Under the pieces are notes generated by a model. That model saw only the letters and a program-made list of their open reading frames with translations, made no database searches and was not told the origin of the DNA. Shown here piece by piece: positions 55,921 through 63,085 of a stretch of 64,000 bases of DNA. The stretch is taken from NCBI RefSeq assembly GCF_019049325.1, contig NZ_JAGMUO010000065.1:558001-622000 (forward strand), read 5' to 3'. This DNA comes from Streptomyces sp. AC512_CC834. Lineage in GTDB: Bacteria; Actinomycetota; Actinomycetes; Streptomycetales; Streptomycetaceae. Every line of letters begins with the position of its first letter. Position 1 is the first letter of the stretch. The translations under genes were made by a program, and so were the position numbers.

Positions 55921-57522
55921 ATGGCGGAGACGACGAGGACACCGGCACCCGACGGACTGCCCAAGGGCTTTCGCAGCGCCGAACTGGGCTGGCCCGAACT
56001 CCACCGCATTCCCCGCCCGCCGTACCGGCTGCCCCTGCTGGGGGACGTGATCGGGGCGAGCAGGCGCACCCCGATGCAGGACTCGCTGCGATACGCCCGG
56101 CAGCTCGGCCCGGTCTTCCGGCGGCGGGCCTTCGGCAAGGAGTTCGTGTTCGTGTGGGGTGCCTCCCTCGCCGCCGACCTGGCGGACGAGACGCGCTTCG
56201 CCAAGCACGTGGGCCTGGGCGTGGCCAACCTGCGGCCGGTGGCCGGCGACGGGCTGTTCACCGCGTACAACCACGAGCCCAACTGGCAGCTCGGGCACGA
56301 CGTGCTGGCGCCCGGTTTCAGCCGCGAGGCCATGGCCGGATACCACGTGATGATGCTGGACGTGGCCGCGCGGCTCACCGAGCACTGGGACCGGGCCCGG
56401 GACTCGGGGCGGGCGGTGGACGTGCCCGGCGACATGACCAAGCTGACGCTGGAGACCATCGCGCGCACCGGTTTCGGGCACGACTTCGGGTCCTTCGAAC
56501 GCCCGCGCCCCCATCCCTTCGTCACCGCGATGGTGGGCACGCTCACCTACGCGCAGCGGCTGAACACGGTCCCCGCGCCGCTCGCCCCCTGGCTGCTGCG
56601 CGGCGCGAACCGGCGCAACGCCGCCGACATCGCGTTCCTCAACCGCACGGTCGACGACCTCGTCCGCGAACGCCGGGCGGCCGGCGGGAGAGGCGGCGAG
56701 AGCGGTGAGAGCGGTGAGGGCGACCTGCTCGACCGGATGCTGGAGACGACCCACCCCGGGACCGGGGAACGGCTGTCGCCTCAGAACGTCCGCCGCCAGG
56801 TCATCACCTTCCTGGTGGCCGGCCACGAGACCACCTCGGGCGCGCTCTCCTTCGCCCTGCACTACCTGTCCCGGCACCCCGAGGTCGCCGCCCGCGCCCG
56901 GGCCGAGGTGGACCGCGTCTGGGGCGACACCGAGGCACCCGGCTACGAGCAGGTGGCCAAACTGCGCTACCTGCGCCGGGTACTGGACGAGTCGCTGCGG
57001 CTGTGGCCGACCGCGCCCGCCTTCGCCCGGGAGGCCCGCCAAGACACGGTGCTGGGCGGTACGTATCCGATGCGGCGCGGTGCCTGGGCGCTGGTGCTCA
57101 CGGGCATGCTGCACCGGGACCCCGAGGTGTGGGGGCCGGACGCCGGGCGGTTCGACCCGGACCGTTTCGACGCGAAGGCCGTACGGTCGCGCGCCCCGCA
57201 CAGCTACAAGCCGTTCGGGACGGGGGCCCGGGCGTGCATCGGGCGGCAGTTCGCGCTGCACGAGGCGACGCTGGTCCTGGGACTGCTGCTGCGCCGCTAC
57301 GAGCTGCGGCCCGACCCGGACTACCGGCTGCGGGTGACCGAGCGGCTGACGCTGATGCCGGAGGGACTGCGGCTGCACCTGGACCGGCGGACCGCACCCG
57401 ACCGGACCGTCTACGACCCGACCGTCTCCGACCGGACCGGCACGGTGCCGGAGCAGGTCGCCCCCGTCCCCGGGGACGTCCCCTCAGGACCCGGCTGTCC
57501 AGTGCACCGGGCGGGTGACTGA
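55921..57522 (+). CDS. Stand-alone CYP102-type cytochrome P450
   Basis: A 533-aa P450 that aligns well with the haem domain of P450 BM3: DGLFTAYNHEPNWQLGHDVL, FSREAMAGYHVMMLDVA, I-helix VAGHETTSGALSFAL, K-helix ESLRLWPTAPAF and haem loop FGTGARACIGRQFALHEATL. BM3-like enzymes hydroxylate long-chain fatty acids. There is no C-terminal reductase, so it needs external redox partners, as for CYP102B enzymes. The tail ends in a short Asp/Thr-rich segment. ATG at 55921 (AAGGGAG upstream) is preferred over ATG 55861. The TetR gene faces it, and its end overlaps the pentapeptide gene by 39 bases. Confidence 0.94.
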   Translation: MAETTRTPAPDGLPKGFRSAELGWPELHRIPRPPYRLPLLGDVIGASRRTPMQDSLRYARQLGPVFRRRAFGKEFVFVWGASLAADLADETRFAKHVGLGVANLRPVAGDGLFTAYNHEPNWQLGHDVLAPGFSREAMAGYHVMMLDVAARLTEHWDRARDSGRAVDVPGDMTKLTLETIARTGFGHDFGSFERPRPHPFVTAMVGTLTYAQRLNTVPAPLAPWLLRGANRRNAADIAFLNRTVDDLVRERRAAGGRGGESGESGEGDLLDRMLETTHPGTGERLSPQNVRRQVITFLVAGHETTSGALSFALHYLSRHPEVAARARAEVDRVWGDTEAPGYEQVAKLRYLRRVLDESLRLWPTAPAFAREARQDTVLGGTYPMRRGAWALVLTGMLHRDPEVWGPDAGRFDPDRFDAKAVRSRAPHSYKPFGTGARACIGRQFALHEATLVLGLLLRRYELRPDPDYRLRVTERLTLMPEGLRLHLDRRTAPDRTVYDPTVSDRTGTVPEQVAPVPGDVPSGPGCPVHRAGD

Positions 57523-58359
57523 CTCCGGCAGCCTGGTCCCGGCGCTGCCCCGGGCCGCGGTGAGCTGCGGCTGGGTCAGGAAGAAGGCGCCGGTCAGGTC
57601 GGCGTCCGTGAGGTCGGCGTCACGCAGGTCCGCGCCGATCAGGTCGGCGCCGCGCAGGTCCGCGCCGGTGAGGTCGGCGGCGATGAGGTAGGCCCCGCGC
57701 AGATCGGCGCCGGCGAGGTCGGCGCCCTTGAGACGGGCGCCCATGAGGTCCGCGTTGCGGCGGTGCTTCTTGCGGCCGCGGGTGCCGGACCGCACGAGTT
57801 CGCTGGTGCGCAGCAGGAGCGCGTTGACCCCCTGCCGGTGCCCGGACACGTCCAGGGCGGACAGCTCGTCGGGGGTGCCGGTGGCGAGGCGCTCGGTGTC
57901 GGCGAGGGCGCGGCGCAGGTCGGCGTGGACGGGGCGGGCCGCGGGCAGGGTCAGCGCCTCGGTCAGGTACCAGAGCAGCTCGTGCAGTTGGCGGACCACC
58001 GGGAAGACGTCGAACATGCGGCGGCCCCGCTCGGGCGGGCCGGTGCGCCAGTCCACGCCGCCGAAGGTGACCTGCGAGACCCGCTGCCCGGCGCCGAAGC
58101 AGTCGTAGACGGTGCAGCCGCTGAAGCCGCTCTCCCGCAGCCTGGCGTGGATGCCGCAGCGGTGGTCGGTGCGGAGGTTCGGGCAGGGCGTTCCGGCGTC
58201 CTTGTCGATCGCGAAGTCCGCCGAGCGGGCGAAGGGCAGGGCCGCGCAGCACAGGCCGAAGCACCGCTCGCAGTCGCCGCGCAGTTCTGCGGGGGCCGCC
58301 CGATCTGCCGGGTCCGCCGGATTCACCGGGTCCGCCGGGGTTGGCGTGTGTTCTCGCAT
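57484..58359 (-). CDS. Cysteine-cluster protein with C-terminal pentapeptide repeats
   Basis: A 291-aa fusion. Residues ~25-100 hold clustered Cys (CERCFGLCC; CPNLRTDHRCG; SGCTVYDCFGAG) like the YkgJ zinc/iron-chelating family. A helical linker follows, then about eight A(D/N)LxG pentapeptide units (~205-270, GADLAGADLRGAYLIAADLT) that fold as a right-handed beta-helix. Pentapeptide proteins can mimic DNA and bind gyrase, but most have unknown targets. The N-terminal Pro/Asp repeat (PADPVNPADPADRAAP) is probably disordered. It overlaps the P450 gene tail to tail. Confidence 0.85.
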   Translation of the reverse strand: MREHTPTPADPVNPADPADRAAPAELRGDCERCFGLCCAALPFARSADFAIDKDAGTPCPNLRTDHRCGIHARLRESGFSGCTVYDCFGAGQRVSQVTFGGVDWRTGPPERGRRMFDVFPVVRQLHELLWYLTEALTLPAARPVHADLRRALADTERLATGTPDELSALDVSGHRQGVNALLLRTSELVRSGTRGRKKHRRNADLMGARLKGADLAGADLRGAYLIAADLTGADLRGADLIGADLRDADLTDADLTGAFFLTQPQLTAARGSAGTRLPESVTRPVHWTAGS

Positions 58360-58415
58360 GCCGACGAGGATACGGGCCGCCGGTGTGCCCCGACGCCGAC
58401 GGCCGCCGCTCCCGG

Positions 58416-59321
58416 TCAGGCCTCCAGGGCGGAAAGGTCCAGGTCGGACAGGCGTTCGGGGTCGGACAGGATGTACAGGCCGGTGATGAGTCCGTCGGCG
58501 ACGGTGACGTAGGTGACGGACTGCGGGCCTGCCTCGGACACGGCGACGGTGCCGACCGCGCCGTTGACCAGGACGACCCGGGCGAGCCCGGCGAGGTGGC
58601 GGAAGTGGAACGCCCCGGTGGCGACCGTCCGCGCGCCCCGCACCACCTTCGACGCCGCCGCGCCGCTTGCCAGTGCACCGGCGTCGGCACGCAGCACCAC
58701 GTCCGGGTGGAGGACGGACACCAGGGCCTCGAAGTCACCGGCACGGCTCGCGGCCAGGAACGCCTCGACCGCCCGGCGCTGCCGGCCGAGGTCCGGTTCG
58801 GCGGCCGGGGTCGCGTCCCGCACCCGGCGCCGGGCCCGGGCGGCAAGCTGCCGGGTGGCGGCCGGACTGCGCTCGACGACCCGTGCGATGGCGTCGAAGG
58901 GGACGGCGAACATGTCGTGCAGGACGAACGCCAGCCGCTCGGCCGGTGCCAGGGTCTCCAGCACCACCAGCAGGGCGATGCCCACCGAGTCGGTGTGCAG
59001 GGCCTCCTGCTCCGGGTCGGTCCGCGGCAGCGCCCGCACCACGGGGTCCGGCACGAAGGTGTCGAGGCCCTCGGTCATCGGCTCCTCGCGGCGCGCGGTT
59101 CGCGAGCGCAGCAGGTCCAGGCAGATCCGACCGGTCACCGTGGTCAGCCAGGCGCCCAGGTTGTCGATGCCGTCCCCGCCGGTGCGGTCGAGCCGCAGCC
59201 AGGCCTCCTGCACGGCGTCCTCCGCCTCGGCCAGGGAGCCGAGCATGCGGTACGCCACCGCCTTGAGCTGCCCGCGGTGCTCCTCGAACCGCTCCGCCAG
59301 ACGCTCCCGCTCCCCCGGCAT
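58416..59321 (-). CDS. SigJ-like ECF sigma factor with C-terminal SnoaL-like domain
   Basis: A 301-aa sigma factor. Sigma region 2 (~8-75, RLAERFEEHRGQLKAVAYRM, LTTVTGRICLDLLRSR) and region 4 (~115-170, LETLAPAERLAFVLHDMFAV) are followed by a ~110-residue SnoaL-like fold (RQRRAVEAFLAASRAGDFEA). This domain order defines the ECF41/SigJ group, in which the C-terminal domain replaces an anti-sigma factor and tunes activity. The inter-region PDPVV sits where the group usually has WLPEP. It follows the PIG-L gene by 4 bases, while the group normally neighbours a carboxymuconolactone decarboxylase-like or oxidoreductase gene. Confidence 0.9.
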   Translation of the reverse strand: MPGERERLAERFEEHRGQLKAVAYRMLGSLAEAEDAVQEAWLRLDRTGGDGIDNLGAWLTTVTGRICLDLLRSRTARREEPMTEGLDTFVPDPVVRALPRTDPEQEALHTDSVGIALLVVLETLAPAERLAFVLHDMFAVPFDAIARVVERSPAATRQLAARARRRVRDATPAAEPDLGRQRRAVEAFLAASRAGDFEALVSVLHPDVVLRADAGALASGAAASKVVRGARTVATGAFHFRHLAGLARVVLVNGAVGTVAVSEAGPQSVTYVTVADGLITGLYILSDPERLSDLDLSALEA

Positions 59322-59325
59322 GCCG

Positions 59326-60069
59326 CTACCGTCCGAAGACTTCGAAGGTCACCGCCGGCCTTCCGCCGAACCGCTCCCCCGCGGCCTGGGCGAAGCCGGT
59401 GAGGAATCCGCGTACGTACGTCTCCGGGTCCTCGTCGGTCAGCACCTCGATGTACGCCCGGTGTTCGAGCAGCGAGCGCACCGCGCGCTCGAGACCCGGC
59501 GTGGCGTCCACGGCGTGGGTGGGCGAGGAGGAACCGGCGACCGCGACCCACCGCACGCCGCCCCACGGTTCGAGGCCCTGGTCGGTCAGCTCCGGAAAGA
59601 TCCACCGGTTGCCCGCGTCGCCCGCCGCGTCGAGCGTGGCGCGGCCGACGGCCACGTGGTCCGGGGTGTTCCAGGCGACGCCGCCCCAGGTGTCGCGGTG
59701 GTTGAGGGTGATGACCAGCTCGGGCCGGTGCCGGCGGATCGCGGCGGCAATGTCGCGGCGCAGCGCGGTGCCGTACTCGACGACACCGTCCTTGTGGTCG
59801 AGGAACTCCACCTCGCTCACCCCGACGACGGCGGCGCTCGCCCGCTGCTCCCGCTCACGCAGCGGGGCGCACTCGGCGGGCGCCAGCGTGTCGATGCCGG
59901 CCTCGCCCCGGGTCGCGAGCACGTAGGCGACCTCACGCCCCTCGTCGGTCCAGGCGGCGATCGCCGCCGAGCAGCCGTACTCCAGGTCGTCCGGGTGGGC
60001 CACGACGGCGAGGGCGCGGCGCCAGTCCCCGGGCATGGGCTCCAGTTGCGTGATCGTCGGCTCCGTCAT
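59326..60069 (-). CDS. PIG-L family deacetylase
   Basis: A 247-aa zinc-dependent N-acetylglucosaminyl-type deacetylase. The zinc motif is AVVAHPDDLEYGC (His and Asp-Asp), with the distal His in NTPDHVAVGR. The family includes MshB and Mca of mycothiol metabolism and antibiotic deacetylases. It is not an obvious MshB or Mca by length (those are ~290 aa). Its stop is 4 bases before the sigma factor start, so the two are co-transcribed and the enzyme may serve the SigJ-type response. Confidence 0.9.
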   Translation of the reverse strand: MTEPTITQLEPMPGDWRRALAVVAHPDDLEYGCSAAIAAWTDEGREVAYVLATRGEAGIDTLAPAECAPLREREQRASAAVVGVSEVEFLDHKDGVVEYGTALRRDIAAAIRRHRPELVITLNHRDTWGGVAWNTPDHVAVGRATLDAAGDAGNRWIFPELTDQGLEPWGGVRWVAVAGSSSPTHAVDATPGLERAVRSLLEHRAYIEVLTDEDPETYVRGFLTGFAQAAGERFGGRPAVTFEVFGR

Positions 60070-60124
60070 GCCCGCACACTAACCCGCGCCACTGACATCC
60101 CACCCGGGTTTCACGCGCCGCCGC

Positions 60125-61426
60125 TCACGCCTCGTCGCGGGCGAGCGCGAGCAGCCGGTCCAGGACGCGGGGGCCGCCGGCCCGGACGCCGTCGTGCTCG
60201 AACTCGTCGGTGACCCAGGTGCGCAGGCCCCGGATCGCGCGGGCGGTGGTGAGGGCGTGCGCGGTGTCGACGTACATGTCGTCGTGGTAGACGGCCGCGG
60301 CGGCGGGCACCTCGTTGGCGGCGAGGCGGGCGGGGTCGTACAGGGGCGTCCAGTCGGTGCGGGCGGCGAGCAGTTCGGCGGTCTCGCGCAGCGGGCGCAG
60401 TGCCGGGTCGCAGTCGAACATCCAGGGGTGGACCGACTCGCCGGTGAAGAGCAGCGGTTCGTCGCCGGCCAGGGCCTTGGCGGCGTCGAAGCGCGGGAAC
60501 TCGGCGCGGACCCGCTCGGCGGACCAGTCGGTGGGCCGCGCGTCCTGGCCGTAGATGGCCTCGTGGACGAGGGCGTAGAGCGGGTGGCCCGCGTAGGACA
60601 GCAGGCCCTGTGCCTGCTCCTGGAAGGCGTCGGACAGCTCGTGGCCGTTCGGGGTGCGGACGAAGGCGTCCTCCAGCAGGAAGTGCAGGCGGTGGCTGCC
60701 CTCGCCGCCGCCCAGCATGATGCCGAGGGACTGGAAGGCCTCCACGGTGAGCCGGTAGCCGTTCGGCAGGACCACGTCGTGGGTGAGCAGGTGGTCGGCG
60801 ATGCGGCGGGCGCGTTCGACGTCCTGCGGATAGCGGGTGTAGTGCGCGACGACCTTGCGCTCGATGCGGGGGAAGGCGGCCCGGTAGACGTCGTCGGCGT
60901 GGGCGTCGAGGGAGGGCAGACCGCCGGTGATCAGGGCGGCGCTCAGGCCCTCGGGGGCCAGCGACAGGTAGGCGACGGTGCAGAAGCCGCCGAAGCTCTG
61001 GCCGAGGACGGCCCAGGGGGCACCGCCGGTGACCTGGGGGCGGATGGCCTCGCAGTCGCGGACGATGGCGTCGGCGCGGAAGTGGGCGAGGTAGTCGGCC
61101 TGCTCGGCGGGGCCGCCGCGCAGCGGGAGCGTCTGGCGGTTGGCGGTCGTGGAGGCGCCGGTGCCGCGCTGGTCCAGGAGCAGCACGCGGTACTCCTTGA
61201 GGGCGCGGCCGAGCCAGGCGGGACGGCCGATGAAACGGTTCGCCCCGAAGCCGGGGCCGCCCTGGAGGTAGACCAGCCAGGGCAGGTCCTGGTGTGCCTT
61301 GTCGCGCGCGACGGCCTCGCGGGCGTACAGCTCGATCGTCTCCCCGGTGGGGTCGGCGTGGTCGAGGGGCACGGTGAAACGGCGGTCGGTGAGGACGACG
61401 CCTGGCTGGCGGTAGCTGACACTCAA
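60125..61426 (-). CDS. Alpha/beta hydrolase, S33 proline iminopeptidase-like
   Basis: A 433-aa hydrolase. The oxyanion motif LQGGPGFG, the nucleophile elbow GQSFGG and DQRGTGAS are those of prolyl aminopeptidases (MEROPS S33). The large lid is normal for the longer actinobacterial forms. It should cleave N-terminal Pro or small hydrophobic residues in the cytosol; there is no signal peptide. The start is TTG at 61426 (no other start keeps the first strand), with GGGAG close upstream. The upstream 140 bases hold three 13-bp repeats. Confidence 0.9.
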   Translation of the reverse strand: MSVSYRQPGVVLTDRRFTVPLDHADPTGETIELYAREAVARDKAHQDLPWLVYLQGGPGFGANRFIGRPAWLGRALKEYRVLLLDQRGTGASTTANRQTLPLRGGPAEQADYLAHFRADAIVRDCEAIRPQVTGGAPWAVLGQSFGGFCTVAYLSLAPEGLSAALITGGLPSLDAHADDVYRAAFPRIERKVVAHYTRYPQDVERARRIADHLLTHDVVLPNGYRLTVEAFQSLGIMLGGGEGSHRLHFLLEDAFVRTPNGHELSDAFQEQAQGLLSYAGHPLYALVHEAIYGQDARPTDWSAERVRAEFPRFDAAKALAGDEPLLFTGESVHPWMFDCDPALRPLRETAELLAARTDWTPLYDPARLAANEVPAAAAVYHDDMYVDTAHALTTARAIRGLRTWVTDEFEHDGVRAGGPRVLDRLLALARDEA

Positions 61427-61440
61427 GGGGGCTCCCGGGG

Positions 61441-61479
61441 CGGACGGATCTGACGGACGGGTCTGGCGGACGGAACTGG
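61441..61479. repeat. Three 13-bp repeats upstream of the S33 hydrolase
   Basis: CGGACGGATCTGA, CGGACGGGTCTGG and CGGACGGAACTGG follow head to tail, 15-53 bases before the hydrolase start codon on the minus strand. A GGCCGA/TCGGCC hairpin (61481-61497) and a TTCAGCAC/GTGCTGAA inverted repeat (61507-61514, 61553-61560) complete this intergenic region. Confidence 0.8.
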
Positions 61480-61567
61480 CGGCCGATTCTTTCGGCCGTG
61501 TCCCAGTTCAGCACACGGTCCTGCGGCCGCCGACCCCCGGGATCATGAAATCGTGCTGAATGACCGG

Positions 61568-62593
61568 TCAGCGGGCGGCGAGGCTGGAGCGCCGCACGAC
61601 CAGTTCGGGCTGGAGGACGACCCGCCGGTGCGGGTGGGTCCGGTCGGTGCCCTCCAGCTCCGTCTCCTCGAGGAGCAGTTCGGCGGCCATGGCGCCCATG
61701 GTGACGGCGGGCTGGCGCACGGAGGTGAGCGGGACGGCCGCGGCGGCGGCGAACTCGATGTCGTCGTAGCCCACGATCGCGAGGTCCTCGGGGACGCCGA
61801 CCCCGGCGGCGTACATGGCCTGGAGGACACCGAGGGCGAGCAGGTCGTTGGCGCAGAAGACGGCGGTCGGCCGGTCGGCGAGGCCCAGGAGGCGGGCGCC
61901 GGCGTCCCGGCCCGCGGCGACGTCGAGCCGCTCGGTGGGCAGTTCGCGCAGTGCCTCGGGGCCGAGCCCCGCCTCGGCGAGCGCGGCGAGGGCGCCGGTG
62001 CGGCGGTCGCGCACCTGGTTGAGGCCGGGCGGGCCGCTGACGTAGGCGATGGAGCGGTGCCCGGCGTCCACGAGGTGGCGCACGGCCAGCGCGCCGCCCG
62101 CGACGTCGTCGACGGAGACCGAGCACTCGGTGGTGCCCTCGGCGACCCGGTCGACCAGCACGAAGGGGATGTTGTGGCGCCGGAAGCCCTCGATGTTGCG
62201 GCCGGTGGCGTCGGCCGGGGTGAGCAGAACGCCGCGGACCCGCTGTTCGGCGAAGAGCGAGAGGTAGTCGGCCTCCTCGCCCGGGTTCTGGGCGCTGTTG
62301 CAGACCATCACGCCGAGCCCGGCGACGCGCGCGGCCCGCTCGGCGCCCCGCGCGACGTCGACGAAGAAGGGGTTGCCCATGTCCAGGACGAGCAGCCCCA
62401 TGATCCGGCTGCGGCCCGCGCGCAACTGCCGCGCGGACTCGCTGCGGACGTAGCCGAGCCGGTCGATCGCGGACAGCACGCGCGCGCGGGTCTCCGTCGC
62501 GACGGTGTCGGGGCGGTTGATGACGTTGGAGACCGTGCCCACGGATACTCCGGCGACGCGGGCGACGTCCTTGATACCCACCGAATGGGCCAT
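61568..62593 (-). CDS. LacI-family regulator, probably of rhamnose uptake
   Basis: A 341-aa repressor: helix-turn-helix VGIKDVARVAGVSVGTVSNV at the N-terminus, hinge RQLRAGRSRIMGLLVLDM and a periplasmic-binding-like ligand domain. It follows rhaM and rhaS in the same direction, so it is likely the local rhamnose regulator. ATG at 62593 is chosen (GGAGG 10 bases upstream, normal N-terminus); the frame open to 62650 adds an unlikely leader. Its operator should lie upstream of the transporter operon beyond the window edge. Confidence 0.9.
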   Translation of the reverse strand: MAHSVGIKDVARVAGVSVGTVSNVINRPDTVATETRARVLSAIDRLGYVRSESARQLRAGRSRIMGLLVLDMGNPFFVDVARGAERAARVAGLGVMVCNSAQNPGEEADYLSLFAEQRVRGVLLTPADATGRNIEGFRRHNIPFVLVDRVAEGTTECSVSVDDVAGGALAVRHLVDAGHRSIAYVSGPPGLNQVRDRRTGALAALAEAGLGPEALRELPTERLDVAAGRDAGARLLGLADRPTAVFCANDLLALGVLQAMYAAGVGVPEDLAIVGYDDIEFAAAAAVPLTSVRQPAVTMGAMAAELLLEETELEGTDRTHPHRRVVLQPELVVRRSSLAAR

Positions 62594-62679
62594 CGGGCAG
62601 GGACCTCCGAGGTCGAGCTGGGTATGGGGGGGCGGCCGCAGAACCTTCACATTACCCGCGCCGCCCCGGGAAGACCCCC

Positions 62680-63000
62680 TCAGGCGAGGTGGAACACCTC
62701 GGTGAGCGGCTTCATCGCCTCGTCGGGGCGGGTCCCGTCGAGGGACTCGAAGAGCGGGCCCATCTCCGCCTGCCAGCGGGCGTTGACCTCGGTGGCCTCC
62801 ATACCGGCCCGGGCGGCGGCGAAGTCCTCGGTCTCCAGGTAGCCGACGAGCAGCCCGTCGTCACGCAGGAAGAGCGAGTAGTTGTGCCAGCCGGTGGCGG
62901 AGAGTGCCTCGCACATCTGTGGCCACACGGTGGCGTGTCGTTCGCGGTACTCCGCGATGCGGTCCTGGCGGACCTTGAGCAGGAAACAGACGCGCCGCAT
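62680..63000 (-). CDS. rhaM: L-rhamnose mutarotase
   Basis: A 106-aa protein matching RhaM along its length: RVCFLLKVRQDRIAEYRERH with the active His, SATGWHNYSLFLRDDGLLVG and NARWQAEMGPLFE. It interconverts the anomers of L-rhamnose after uptake. It lies between the rhamnose-binding protein gene upstream and the LacI regulator downstream, all on the minus strand. Confidence 0.94.
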   Translation of the reverse strand: MRRVCFLLKVRQDRIAEYRERHATVWPQMCEALSATGWHNYSLFLRDDGLLVGYLETEDFAAARAGMEATEVNARWQAEMGPLFESLDGTRPDEAMKPLTEVFHLA

Positions 63001-63039
63001 GAGTACCGCTCCCGTACGAGCCGTTGAGATGTCGAGGCG

Positions 63040-63080
63040 TTGAGGCCTTCAGGAGTTCAGGCCTTCAGGTCTTCAGGCGT
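63040..63080. repeat. ~10-bp TTCAGG repeats at the rhaS stop
   Basis: GCCTTCAGGA, GTTCAG, GCCTTCAGGT and CTTCAGGCG form an imperfect tandem array ending 6 bases from the rhaS stop (63086), between rhaS and rhaM. Confidence 0.75.
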
Positions 63081-63085
63081 TGGGA

